Below, piece after piece: positions 1 to 11,881 of a stretch of DNA of 64,000 bases. This stretch comes from Clonostachys chloroleuca (Eukaryota > Ascomycota > Sordariomycetes > Hypocreales > Bionectriaceae). Within the stretch, counting starts at the first letter, position 1. Every line of letters starts with the position of its first letter. Where the stretch lies: the NCBI GenBank assembly GCA_037952775.1, contig JBANAY010000003.1, positions 35,712,001 to 35,776,000 on the forward strand, read 5' to 3'. The notes beneath the pieces are model-generated. The model saw nothing but the letters and a program-made list of their open reading frames with translations, was not told where the DNA came from and ran no database searches. The translations under genes and the position numbers were made by a program.

Positions 1-3000
1 TGTTGTGCTAGCAAGAGTGGGCTGCACACCAAGAGGGCCAGTTTGTTGAGAGTTTCCGGGAGCGTCAGGCGTGATAACAGGAACATTCCATGGGAATGGA
101 TTGGGAGAATTGTCTGTTACTTGAGGGAAGCCAGCAGGTGCCGTCCAGGTAGTTTCGACAACCGTAGGGAGTCCATCAGGTCCCAAGACGGTGTAACTAG
201 TGCAAGTGGTGCTAGGAGCTCCTTGGCCGTTGGGAATAGAAGGGAAGCCGGAAGGATAACCAGATGACAAACCAGAGGGGAAACCTGAAGGGTAACCCGA
301 GGGGAAACCTGATGGCAAACCAGTAGGAAAACCTGATGGCAGACCAGTGGGAAAACCTGAAGGGTAACCTGAGGGATAGCCTGAAGGGTATCCTGAGGGA
401 AAACTGGAGGGGAAGCCTGATGGCAGACCAGTGGGGAAACCTGAAGGGAAGCCTGAAGGGAAGCCTGAAGGGAATCCAGAAGGAAGTGCAGATGGCAAAG
501 CTCCAGTTGCTGGCCAAGGCCAGCCAAGAGTTGACAGAGGGCCTGGGGCTCCAGGAGCGCCACCTACAGCAGAGGTGGTTTGGATTGGAGCAGCAATCGT
601 CCATGTTGATTCTGTTACTGTTCGAATCCCGTCAGGTCCGATAAAAGTGAATGTGGTACAGGTGGTTGAAGGAGATCCTGAAACACCGCTGTCAAATGCC
701 CCTTGGGTGATCACGGGCCCTGGCACACCCCCAGGAAATCCCGGCACTGGGTTGGTCGGTGTTGCAACGATAGTGGTCTCCAGGACGGTGGGGCGTCCAT
801 CAATTCCTGTGAACGTGTAACTGAAAGTAGAGGTGATCTCACCAACCGTGGGGAAGCCCTGAGGAGCCCCTTTGCCAGATGGCAATTGAGTCGGTAATCC
901 AAGTGGCGGAGTCGTCACCGGGACTGCAGTAGGAATTACGACCGTGGATTCCACAACAGTAGGCAAACCATCAGGTCCGAGTACGGTGTAACTGTAACAA
1001 GTTGTCACTCCTCCGCTGCTAGGGAAGCCATCTGACGATCCTGGTCGCGGAACCGGGATGGTTGGAATTGCACCATTGGAAGCTTGGTCCGTTGGAGAGA
1101 GAACAACAGTAGACTCGACCTGAGTCGGCAGCCCATTTCCGCCAATGTAGGTAAAGGTGAACTGCGTTGTGATTCCACTTTGAGGAGCAGCGGGAGGCAA
1201 ATTTGCAGAAGGCCACCCAGGAAATCCAGATGCTGGCCACCCGGGAATGGGGGCATTGGTTGGGTAAGGCAAAGAACCTGTTCCTGGAACATCAAAAGGT
1301 GATGTGACGATGGTAGGAAGGCCATCTGTGCCGATGACAGTGAATGTAGTCTGAGGGATGTCTCCATTGCCAATGGCTGAAGAAGGGAAATAGGTGGGGA
1401 TCCCACCGCTAAGTCCAGAGGTTGAACCAGGTAAAGGAGGATTGGTAGGGAAGGGCAAGATACCAGTTGACGGGGCATTGCCTGGGGTTGCCAAAGTTGA
1501 TTCAACAACGGTAGGCAGACCATCTGTTCCGATGACAGTGAACGTAGTTTTGGGGATGCTTCCGGTGATCACAGCCGAGGAGGGACCTCCCGGGAATGGG
1601 TAAGAGTATCCAGGGTCACCAGAGCCATAAACTTGAGATGAAGGAATTGTAGGAGCGCTTTGTGAGGCTGTTGGCGGAGTTCCATCTCCTCCAGAGATGT
1701 GGCCTGCGTCGATCACTACAGTAGGCTTGCCATCGGTTCCAGTGATGGTGACTCTTCCGCCGGGAAGGTTGTTACCTGGGGTCAAGATCGAGCTCTGTGG
1801 GGCTGTTTGGGTTGCAGCGCCATCCCCAGAGATGCTACCTCCATTGATGATGACCGTGGGGTTACCATCGGTGCCAGTGATAGTGACCCTTCCTACTGGT
1901 AGAGCGTTTCCAGGTACCGTTAAAGTTTGGGCGGGTGTAGGTTCTGGTTCAACACCACCAGAGATGCCACCTCCATTGATGATTACGGTAGGCTCTCCAT
2001 CAGCACCAGTTACAGTGATCCTTCCTCCTGGGAGGTTGTTGTCAGAGGGCTGAGTGGCTGTTGGTGTTGGGCCCACGGCTCCAGAATCGCCTCCATTGAT
2101 GATGACAGTAGGCTTTCCGTCAGCGCCAGTTACAGTGATTCTTCCTCCTGGAAGGTTGTTGTCAAGGATAGAAGAGGGTTGGGCGGTTGTTTGTGTTGGG
2201 CCAGCTCCAGAGGTGTCGCCTCCATTGATGATCACTGTAGGCTTTCCATCGGAACCAGTGACGGTGATCTTTCCTCCAGAGAGAGTGTTACTTGGCAGCG
2301 GAAGGGAGCTTTCGGCGGCTGTTGGCTCTGGGCCATTGCCTTCAGAAATGGCGCTGACATTGATGATCACAGTAGGCTTTCCATCGGAACCAGTGACGGT
2401 GATCTTTCCTCCAGAGAGAGTGTTACTTGGCAGCGGAATGGAGCTCTCGGTGGCTGTTGGTTCAGGGCCATCACCTTCGGAAATGGTGCTCGCATTAATT
2501 ATCACAGTAGGCTTTCCGTCAGCGCCAGTGACAGTGACCCCTCCTCCTGGTAGAGCATCACCGGTTGTGGAGGCCTCTGGTGCTGAGATGGAAGGTTCAT
2601 CCGTAGTGAGAGTGTATGAGGAGAGCACGGTAACCTGAGTCGGTCCATCTGCACCAATTGTCCAATACACGTCTGTATCAGTAACCACGGTGGGTGCAGG
2701 ATTCTCAACTCCAGTATAAGAACTGTCATAGGCTGTGGGGACAGAATTCTGTGCTGCATCTGTGTTTGAGAGAGTCGAAACGCCTTCACTAGCTTGTGTG
2801 GAGAGTGAAGTCCGGTGAGTAGCTCTGCTGCTAACGACAGTTACCGTGGACCAGGGGTTAGTGGCAGAATCAGTTTGTGATGTCGACTCAGGAGGATAAG
2901 TAGAAGTAGCGGAGTCACCTTGCGTGGAAGCAGTGGGTTGAAAATCAGTGGCAGACCCGGTGCCAGGCGTATTAGAGCCATGCGTAGGATCAGACCCGGT

Positions 3001-3492
3001 GCCCCAAATGTCAATGGTAATAGTAGTGAATGGTTTAATACCAGAGCCGCTTATGCTGGGTGCAGATGAGAGGGTAGATTGAGAAGGGGAACCAGCAGAG
3101 AGAAAGGGACCAGAACTCGAATGAGGGATTCCATCAGATACGAATACAGTTGCAGTAGATTGAAGGACTCGTGTCACAGTGTGCTCCGAATGACCTGGGT
3201 TCTGATCACCGCTCTGGCTATCTGAAGGGTTTCCAGAACCAGTAGGAACTGTGACGAAAACAGTGGTAGTTTTCTCAGCACCACAAGTTGAAGTAGCTGA
3301 TGAGCCACCGTATGTATTAAGCTCTGAGCCCTGGGCGGGACTGCCACCACTGTCTCTAGGGAGATTATTAGCATCATCGAACACCAGAGGCAGGAGAGCA
3401 ACTTTTCCTTACCCATATTCGGGGGCTTGGGCAAATGATTGACCCAAGAAACTGGCGGCAACAAAGGCCCCAATCGAGGATTTGGAGCGCAT
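1..3492 (-). CDS. Secreted Ser/Thr/Pro/Gly-rich repeat protein, mucin- or adhesin-like (3' end outside window)
   Basis: Two exons are visible, complement(3413..3492) and complement(1..3355), separated by a 57-bp intron (3356..3412) with GTAAGG donor, TGCTAATAA-like branch region and CCCTAG acceptor. The chosen ATG at 3492 begins MRSKSSIGAFVAASFLGQSFAQA, a clean signal peptide with a probable cut after the AQA. An in-frame Met 11 codons upstream would spoil it. The second exon stays open for over 1,100 codons to the window edge. It is rich in Ser, Thr, Pro and Gly, and is built from seven units around TVTGADGKPTVIIN, then seven units around TVLGPDGLPTVVEST, with a 20-copy SGFP tract between the last two. 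Such proteins are typically cell-wall or extracellular and O-glycosylated; a GPI signal could lie beyond the edge. I recognise no catalytic domain, so adhesion or wall function is inference. Confidence 0.8.
241..480 (-). repeat. 12-bp coding minisatellite (20 SGFP-like units)
   Basis: Read on the minus strand, this stretch is 20 consecutive 12-bp units encoding SGFP and variants (SGYP, TGLP, SSFP, SGLS). The unit length keeps frame, so copy-number change alters protein length without truncation. It lies inside the mucin-like coding exon. Confidence 0.9.
1650..2558 (-). repeat. Seven degenerate tandem units of about 40-46 codons in the mucin-like gene
   Basis: Each unit on the minus strand contains a core like GGRITVTGADGKPTVIIN followed by a variable Ser/Thr/Pro linker. 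The core DNA is far better conserved between units than the linkers. The units are in frame with the secreted repeat protein. Confidence 0.85.
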
Positions 3493-4729
3493 GTTGTGCT
3501 GAGTACTATGGAAGAGAGTGACCATAGACTCAAAAGTCGGTATTGTGCAGTGACTAAACGAGAGTATGTAGATGTCTGATGAAATTAAAGGAAAGATGAG
3601 GGTAAAAGGCGTGAGAGACAGGATGAAGTGCAAGAAATGCGAAAAGATTGTGGAGGATGAGGGTGGAGGAAGAAGAGGAATCTGGTCGACAACCCAGGCC
3701 AGTGTTTTATTCCCAGTGGCTGCCATCACTTTGCTCCGCCCACGAGCTCGTCGTTCCTTCCCATCTTGCGCAAAGCCCAAAAGTGAGGCGGACCTCTCGA
3801 TTGATTGGGAGCCGAGATCCGCCACACGAGGCCATCCTCAGGCATCTATCGTGACTGGGAAGGTGCGCCCCCAGTCCATCTCTGTGCGTCTTGGGCGGCC
3901 AAGAGATTTGCAAGAGCGGGAGATCGCTCAATTCCTTTGAGTGCGAGAGTAGAAGCGAGCTGGAGATTGGGTCCCGCGAGTGTGATAGAAAATGGAGGTC
4001 AGCATCCTCTTGCGCCTATCTGTTTCCTGCGAGAGAAGGTGATATCACGATGCAGCTAATGTTGGGTTACCAAGTCCCTAGTAGCCATAACAAACTACCT
4101 GTGGTAATGAATGCCTGTCACAAGTACTGTATTGACTCTCTGAATTGGTTAACCCGTTTTTGAACCAAACTCGTACCTGAACCGAGCTGCTGAGACTCGT
4201 TGCAGAGTCCAGAGTCCTCGGCAGACGACTCCACTACACGTAGCTGGGTGCGTACCTTCCTCACCTACAGATATCGCAATCCTCTCTGTATTCAGACGCA
4301 GCCAGCACTCAAGAATGGTCTGATTTTCGTCCGTGGAGAAACCCAAACGGGTCTTCGTGACTTGAATTCGGTCCGGCTTGAGGACGAGGCAGGAGCAACT
4401 CTCACAGAGAGGTGCCCTTCTAGGTCCCCAGCGGTGAACAATGTACCCAAGTACCCAGGCGCCCACCTTCCGTAGCGTCTGCTATGTGAAGAAAACCATC
4501 AGGGTGTACGTTATGGGTTGGTAGATGGGCAGGTGGATGAGGTGCGACTGGTGGTAGAATGGCATGAAATGCAGCAGTTGGAAACTCAAACAAATGAGAG
4601 CGGCATGCTATATTGCCAGATTCTCGAATCCATCTTATATTCACATTCAAGAGACTCTAAACCGCGTTCTAATTAAGCAAGGAAAGTATGCAAGGCACCT
4701 TTCGCCTCCTCAGTGGCACCCGGTTGTTC
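3493..4729. other. Intergenic: promoter side of the mucin-like gene
   Basis: About 1.2 kb between the start of the mucin-like gene and the stop of the RRT8-like gene, both transcribed leftward. Just upstream of the mucin ATG the coding strand is pyrimidine-rich, as is common in filamentous fungal promoters. The short open frames here show no family resemblance or codon pattern that I trust. Confidence 0.5.
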
Positions 4730-5688
4730 TCATACGATGTCAGAATACGCGGGTGGCTGATCCTCGCCTATAGCTTCCGGTTGTGTAGGGCCAGTGCTCG
4801 CGGCTTCTCTTTTCTTTTCCATCTCTGCTGTCCAAATGGCTGCGCCTGTCGTCGTAGTGAGAAGAAAGAAGAAGGAGAGGATGGGGATCAGCTCCAAGAT
4901 CATAGCCACTGTTCCAAACCATACGTCCTCCCACAGCACGGTCCTAGCTTCCCTCTTGGCCTCTTGCTTAGAAAACCCCTTGAGCTGGAACCAGCGATAA
5001 TGCGCCAGCTTCCCGAGCCTTGTCCCAGTAATAATAATGAAGGCGGGAGTGCCGACCCATGGGACCAGATTGAGGGGGAGGAAAACGATCAGCTCGACGA
5101 TCTGAATTACACTCCATGGCGTGTAAATTGCAGAACTCGTGGGCTTTCCCAGCATCTTGACGGCTGTTGGGGCGTCATCAAATAGTAATCGATGTGGGCG
5201 TAGCAGATTTATCCAACCAAGTTTAATGAGGGTAGCCTAAAGAAGCAGTGAGCTTGCGTTCTCTCGCAAGAAACGGTCAGGAGAATCAGCCTTACATCAA
5301 ATACATCCACCCGGCACTCATCCACAAAAAATCCTTCAAAAAGACCTTGGATAATGACCAGTCCCTCTCCCAAAACCAGCACCACTGCGCTGACCCAGGC
5401 ACCCCATCCGTGGAAAATTGCCAGAAACGCAAACTGTGGCAGAAACGCAAACGCGAAGAGAATGAAGTATACAAGAAAGGAAATCACAGAGAGGGGCAAT
5501 AGTCGTCCGAAGAAAAGCGGCCAGAACTCTCTGCTGCGCGAAAAGTACCAGATCCCTCGGATTGGATATGAGGCCGCCACACCAGCTCTGTGGAGGTAGC
5601 TGACAAGGCGAAACTGAGTCCAATAGGCCGGCGAACCGAGGGCTCTCACCCCAGGAGCTGGAGATGCTTGGCTATTGTTCGTAGACAT
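4730..5688 (-). CDS. EI24/RRT8-like integral membrane protein
   Basis: Two exons, complement(5296..5688) and complement(4730..5236), are joined across a 59-bp intron (5237..5295, GTAAGG donor, TTCTTTAG acceptor) to give 299 residues. The ATG at 5688 (MSTNNSQASPAPG) is preferred; another in-frame start lies seven codons upstream at 5709. Several long hydrophobic segments are visible, for example FFGRLLPLSVISFLVYFI, WVSAVVLVLGEGLVIIQGLF, IVELIVFLPLNLVPWVGTPA and ILELIPILSFFFLL. The NLVPWVGTP segment and overall layout resemble fungal EI24-domain proteins related to yeast RRT8/LDS1/LDS2, which act at lipid droplets and the spore wall. The C-terminus carries a PPxY motif (QPPAYSDIV), a possible Rsp5-type ligase docking site. 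Family assignment comes from memory of the pattern; cellular role is not established here. Confidence 0.75.
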
Positions 5689-6836
5689 ATTGTGGCAGGT
5701 TTGAGCCAAGCAGCAATTGGACGGACAGCTTCTGTTGATTAAATCGTGTCAACGGACTCCGTCGATGGAGGCAAAAGCGGCCGTCTGGTCGTTCGGATGC
5801 TGACGTCATCATGTCTAGGCATCGACGCCCTCTATCTTCGCCTACCCTAGAGGTTAGCGACGCGGTTCAAGATTAGGCACTTCCCAAATATCATCCAGTC
5901 GGGTAACCTTTTACATTTCGATAGCATCATTCTCAATAATAAAGTCTAGATCAAGGGGACTTTTGATATAGTGTTGAGGCTGCACTATTGGGAATTGCAC
6001 ATCATTGTGGCGGTAAACGTACCCAAGGTGACCAATGTTGATGATTAAGTGGGCAAGATTGAAAGTTGTAACTTCTAGGCTGACGAAGAGGGTGAAGAAT
6101 GAATTTCGGGATTAATGTCGATAAACGAATCATTACTAGTTCCTGACCTGGTATGCAAAAACGATAACCATCTTACTTTGCACACCAGTGATGAGGGATA
6201 GAGACTGCACATTACAGCTCTAGAACCAGACGTATTATGGCCTGCTAAAAGGTTTCCAACGATCTTAGTGAGCGGCAATTTTTAGTTTGACACATCCTTT
6301 AAGATCGAAAAAGAAACGAACCTTGATGAGTTTGTCATCTCCTGCCCCAAAACAAGGGCCGTTAGAGTGAGCCTCACGCCCCCACCAGGAAAATGAACTC
6401 CCGGACGCCCTCCGTTTCTGACTAGCAACCGGTCATGAGTCCTTTGGCTATGATTACCCGCCCCTAACACTGGAAACCTGAAGCCTCTGGGCTTTCCTCT
6501 CCCGAGATGTCGGAATCGTGTCCCACCACATTTCGTATGGGAATGATCTCGCGCTCCATGATTCTCCCCGCATTACCTTGGGGACGGGTGGAGAATGGGG
6601 TTGCCGGTGTGCCCTGCGGCATCGCTTGGGAGGTCAGGTATGTTTTGTAACCAGTGCCTCCGGATGATGGCTTTCCGGAGTCCTTAGACCCAATTGATGG
6701 CCGTGTATATAAACTCGGCCTCTGGCTTGGAAGAATTGGGGATTTGGAGTCCCATCAGTATTAAGGTGTTGCTCTAGCCACTCTACCCATCTCCCTCCTC
6801 CCTCCCCATCACCACACACATCCTGACACACTCACA
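5689..6836. other. Divergent promoter region of the RRT8-like and AtuA-like genes
   Basis: About 1.15 kb between two divergently transcribed genes. The last 60 bases before the AtuA-like ATG are a CT-rich tract (CATCTCCCTCCTCCCTCCCC) followed by CACACACATCC, typical of fungal core promoters. I see no other gene or RNA in it. Confidence 0.5.
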
Positions 6837-8765
6837 ATGACTTCAGCAAAACGCCCAATCCGGATCGCCGGATCGTCTGGTGGCTTCTCCGACCGCCAGC
6901 GAGCCATTGGCGACTTGGCGAAGAACTGCGACATTGACTGCATCATCGGAGACTGGCTCTCGGAGTGCACAATGACCTTGCATGGTGCCCAAAAGGCCGA
7001 GAATGAGACTCTCAAGCAGTCAGGAGCTCTGAAAGAAGAACCCGTAGGCCTCTTCGACCCAACCTTCATGGACAACCTCGCTCCTGCCCTCCCATATCTC
7101 AAGTCCAAGAGCATCAAAGTGGCAGTCAACGCTGGAGCCAGCGACACAGAGTTACTAGCCAAGCTTGTTGAAGAAGAGGTTAAAAAGCAAGGGCTCGATC
7201 TCAAGGTTGGCTGGGTTAGTGGGGACGAGGTGACGGATACCGTGAAGAGGCTCTTCGACAATGGCGAAGTGTTCCCTAGCTTGATGAACGGCAAGCCTCT
7301 CAAGAAATGGGGCCATGAAATTATCTGCGCCCAGTAAGTTGCCCCATAAGCAGCCTTTTAGACACAACGAGCAGATAGCTAACGAGTTTTTAGATGCTAT
7401 CTTGGTGGTGCTGGCATCGCCGAGGCTCTACGCCAGGGTTGCGATATCGTCATTGCTGGCAGAGTGGCTGACGCTGCTCCTACAATCGGCGCGGCTATGT
7501 GGTGGCACGGATGGGACCGTGAGACAGACCTCGACCAGATTGCAGGTGCATTGGTCACCGGCCATCTTATCGAATGCTCTTCATATGTCTGTGGTGGTTA
7601 CTACTCTGGATTCAAGCGTTTGATGGACAGTTGCGCAAACATTGGTTTCCCCATTGCCGAAGTTGAATGCGACGGGACAAGCGTCATTACCAAGGAAGCA
7701 AACACTGGCGGAGAGGTGTCAGTTGGAACAGTGTCCTCCCAGCTTCTGTATGAGATCCAAGGTCCATTATACTACGGCTCCGATGTCACCGCCAATTTGG
7801 AAGGAATTGTCATGGAGGACATTGGCAAAGACCGAGTACGGGTGAGCGGTGTCAAGGGCCACCCTGCCCCATCGACGACCAAAGTCGGTCTCACAGCTTT
7901 CGGAGGTTACCAGGCTGAATTTCATTACTACCTGGTCGGCTTGGACCTGGAAGAGAAGGCTGAGTGGACAGAGAGGCAGATCCGACACTCCATCGGCGAC
8001 GCCGTCAAAGACCTCACCTGCCTCAAATTCACCCTCAACGGATACAGTCCAGAGAACCCCCGAAACCAGGAAGTATCTACCGTGGACTTCCGAATCTTCG
8101 TCCAGACCAAGAAGAAGGCGCTCGTCGACAAGTTCACCCTCGACGTGCCCGGGTTCAACCGCTGGTGCATGGAGAACTTCCTCCAGAGCTGCCCCGGCGC
8201 ATCGCTCGGCAACGACCAGCGCCAGAGCGAAGGCAAGCCCTTCTACGAGTACTACGTGACCCTCCTCCCCCAGGCCGAGGTCAAGCACCAGGTCGAGCTG
8301 CCGTTCCTCGGAAAGTCCATCGACATCCCCGTCCAGAAGAACGTCCGCCCCGACTACCCCCGCGACCAGAAGTCATACGAGACTAAAGACCCCGTCGACC
8401 TCGCAACCTTCGGTCCCACTACCCGCGGACCTCTCGGCTGGGTCGTCGGCGGTCGATCCGGCGACAAGGCGTCTGACGCTAACGTGGGTTTCTACGTGCG
8501 CCACGACGACGAGTGGGACTGGCTCCGAAGCGTCCTCACCATCGACAAGATCAACCAGCTGCTGGAAGGCAGCAACAAGGGGAAGAAGATCGAGCGGTTC
8601 GAGATCCCGGGTATCCGAGCTGTGCACTTTCTCCTTCGGGATCACCTTGACCGTGGGTTCAACTCTACAAGTGAGTATGATACCTTGGGGAAGAATGTTT
8701 GTGAGTATCTCCGCGCAAAGTATATAGATATCCCCAACAAGTTCTTGCGCAGAGGACGGTTTTAA
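6837..8765 (+). CDS. AtuA-like / DUF1446 family protein (acyclic terpene utilisation type)
   Basis: Exons 6837..7333 and 7394..8765 are joined across a 60-bp intron (GTAAGT donor, TTTTTAG acceptor), giving 622 residues. The N-terminus reads RPIRIAGSSGGFSDR and is followed by DCIIGDWLSECTM and GGAGIAEALRQGCDIVIAGRVADAA, the hallmark segments of the DUF1446/AtuA family. The C-terminal quarter (LGWVVGGRSGDKASDANVGF onward) matches the ferredoxin-fold domain usually fused to it. Bacterial AtuA is tied to citronellol/geraniol catabolism, but the biochemical role of the fungal members is not settled, so I give no reaction. The splice restores the frame exactly (CA|A), and length is normal for the family. 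An AATAAA at 8805 may serve 3' end formation. Confidence 0.88.
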
Positions 8766-9231
8766 GGCGATTGTATATGAACATCACAAGTCTCTAAGTA
8801 ACGAAATAAACATGCAATTGAGTTGACAAAGTATCAATATCATGAATGAAAGCTATGTCCGCAGTGACTTAATTAGTGGTGGTTTGTAAATAAAAAGTGC
8901 ACAACCGAAAGACGATGTCACTTCTACACATGTCGAAAATCAGTCAAGCAAGCAAATGCAAAGATCTATAGGTATTATGAAGTTATACCGAAATATTGCA
9001 CACTTAACCGAAAATAAATTGATCGTATACAAAACGTAGTCTTCCGCGCCGTTACCAACCCAAAAGTGACCGAGGTAATGAATTTTCCAAGTCTTACTCT
9101 CTCTAAGTGTATGAACCAAATACAACCGCCAAGAAACTAACAGCCCCAGGATGCGTGATAATCATGTCTCATTTGTCCTGACGCACCACATACATGCGTA
9201 CACACTCAACACGTCCTCAGATGAAGTTTCC
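8766..9231. other. Convergent 3' region
   Basis: AT-rich sequence between the ends of two converging genes, with AATAAA at 8805-8810 on the plus strand. It probably holds both 3' UTRs. No open frame of note. Confidence 0.5.
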
Positions 9232-11014
9232 CTAGAGATCCAACATGCTTCGGACCTGGGTTGGAGGAGCGTTAACGGAGTTGAGCGTTCCGTTGCTTGT
9301 CCTCCTTGATCTCTGTTGCTCGGAGTATGATGGTGGCGCAGGGCCGTCCTCCTGGAGGTAGGCAATACGACGGGCTCGCTCGAGCTCAGCCTCGCGGTCT
9401 CTCTTTTCGACTTCCTCGGGATTTGGGAAAAGGATGTTGGACGCAAGGTTGATTACGCGATCGGTCGTCGCGCGGTCCAATCGCTCTTCGCCATCAGGAC
9501 CAACTGCAGATTTTCGCCTAATGTTGCTAACGCCCGCCCTGTCCTCGCGGGGGTTGTATCCATTCTTGCGAAGATTGGGCAGTTCAATGTCACCGTCTTC
9601 ATCCCTAGCTTCGTCCCGCATGTTTTCTCGGATGTGCCTCTCCATCTCTCCCTCTTCTCTGCGGCCCGTTCCTTGGGTGGGTCCAATTTCCTGGACGTTC
9701 TTGAGAAGTCTATCACGGAAGGATCCCACAATGTGATCGCCTCGGACGCGACTCCACCAAGCAGGCTTTCTTGTTATGCCCAATTCACGGTCAGAAGCTT
9801 GTCCGCGCTCTCTGCGCAGCCTGATCAGCTCCTTGTCCTCATTGGGACTGGCCCAGCCGTAAAGAATTTGGATAAATAGAATCAATAGCGGGCAGCCATA
9901 ACCCCAGCCGTAGATAATGGGTACAGGTCCATCGGCCTTGACAACGGAGTATTGGAACTGGAAAGAGATCAAGGCTTGATATCCAACAACACCCAAGCAG
10001 AGTGGGAGGATCAACAGGAAACGGAGAGGAATCGCCCGAACAAGCCCAATAGATCGGTTGAAGAAACCACGGTTGCGGGGCTTGTAGTGCTTGATGGAGT
10101 GCCACATGGAGAAACAGGTGGTAAGCCAGCAGACGAAGAGTAAAAAGGCGGCGGCCTTGAATCGAGGGCCAGTAGCGGCAGGCTCAGCCTCGGTTGCCAT
10201 CTGCTCAGGGTCATTTTGCTTGTACGCAAATGTCCAGTTTCGGGGTATGACCATGAAGAAATTCTAGAATGGCAAGGTCAGTAAAGTCAATAATCAACAG
10301 TCCAGAGAAGAGGCATCGGGAACATACCATCCAAGCAATCAGGTAAAACCAGAGCGGCAGATAAAACTCGATTTTGGAGCGTCGGTCGTCATCAGGGAGA
10401 ATGAACGGGTTGGGATCCACGTATTGCCGCTCCAACCAACTTCCCCAGTGACGAACAGCTTCCCAGACCACACAGACAGTTCCGAGGGACATCAGGTAGT
10501 AGAAGAAGGTGGTGACGATAATGGGCAATTCCTGAACACGGTAGCGGTCCACGTCAACATTGAGAATGAGACCAGCAAAAGCGCAGCCGCATACGAAGAA
10601 GGCCCAGTACCATTGCCATCTCCTGCCAATAGGGTAAAACCTTGAGTCCTTGGGGATATACAGTTTGCCATGCTTGGCCAGGGTCGTAAGGGAGAGAACG
10701 AGAGCGACACCAAAAGCAGCGCACATCGCGATACCCGTAATTCCGCGTGCCCCGATCGGATCAATAGCCTTGTAACATGACGTCGAATTGACGAAGGAAC
10801 CGTTTTCGTAGAGGTAGTCGGCGATGAGTTTTGGGGTATTCATATAACAGCTGGAGCCATTGGAGAGCGTTTCATTGCCGTAAAGCGTATAGTTGAAGAA
10901 TTGAAGGGTCGAGAGGTTAAAATGAACACCGCTGAGGATCGTGTCGGAGCTGTTGCCACTGTCACCCTGAGGCCAGGGGAGATCGGTTGATCGTCCAAAT
11001 AGAAACGCCGCCAT
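9232..11014 (-). CDS. Multi-pass membrane protein, DUF2434-like
   Basis: Exons complement(10328..11014) and complement(9232..10263) are joined over a 64-bp intron (10264..10327, GTATGT donor, CATTCTAG acceptor) to give 572 residues. The N-terminal 90 residues hold several N-glycosylation sequons (NSS, NLS, NYT, NET, NGS), so this part probably faces the lumen or outside. About seven or eight hydrophobic segments follow (for example GITGIAMCAAFGVALVLSL, WYWAFFVCGCAFAGLILNV, FLLILPLCLGVVGYQALI). The last 200 residues are charged and cytosolic in style, ending with a PPxY motif (APPSYSEQQ). The layout matches the fungal DUF2434 family as I know it; function is unknown. It converges on the AtuA-like gene and diverges from COG5. 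Confidence 0.78.
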
Positions 11015-11881
11015 GATGGATGGACGATTTGTTTTTGATGGATTTCTGTCGGAGGGCGTTTTCAAGCCAGTCGCTGTACCGAATGTATGCGATATGGAAA
11101 TCTGCTGCGAGAACGAGAAGTCGAAGGGCTTAAGTCGACTCGATTAACTCTTCAGGACCTCGAGAAAACATTGGCGAATGCTCTCGATCGGTTGCGACGA
11201 GCAGGCTGAAGAAGCCAAAAAGAAGTCCAGCAAAAACAAAAGCCAATGCTGATGGCGAACGGAACCCAGACTCCCTGCAGACACTTGACAAGAGGGAAAC
11301 TGTGTTGCAGAGGAAGAAGAGGGTGGGAACCGAGCTGAGGGCTGCGGTTTATTATCTGGACATCGGCTTTCAGAAGCGCAATCCCAGGCCAGAAAACATC
11401 CGGGATTTCCGTGAAGAGGGTCTGGAGTGCCTGCCTGCAAGTCATGCCGGTCGCCCATTGCTGGGGAGATTTCCTCTGACGTAGCGGCACAGACTGACCC
11501 ATTGCCGTCTTGATTGGCTGTGTGTGACCCGAATTCTGGGGCGACGAGATATTAGTGCAAATTATCGCTTCCAAATCGCGCATCCGGCGCATTGGCATTT
11601 GGCAGTGACCACCAATGCCTTCAGTGGGACCCGGGGTTCGCAGCCAATCACAGACCCGCAATTCCAGCAACGCCGCTGTTGGCCCGTTTTCCTCGCTCGC
11701 CCCAGTCGCCACTAAAGCGAGAAAGGCGAGGTAGCACCGTGTACCGCGTCCGATTCACCTACCCTACATGCCGCCAAATCCCGGTCCCACGAGCTACAGG
11801 GTGCAAGTGCAGGTGGGCATCTGGTGCGTGGCCTAAATTAAGTCGCCTGCTCAAGATAGCTCTTCACACGGCCGCGACACC
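11015..11881. other. Divergent promoter region of DUF2434-like gene and COG5
   Basis: About 870 bases between divergent ATGs. An antisense open frame around 11152-11712 has no ATG at its head (GTG) and no recognisable family, so I leave it out. Nothing else stands out. Confidence 0.45.

Noticed and set aside
11152..11712. 186-codon minus-strand open frame between DUF2434-like gene and COG5
   Set aside because: Begins with GTG, overlaps the divergent promoter, and shows no family or motif.
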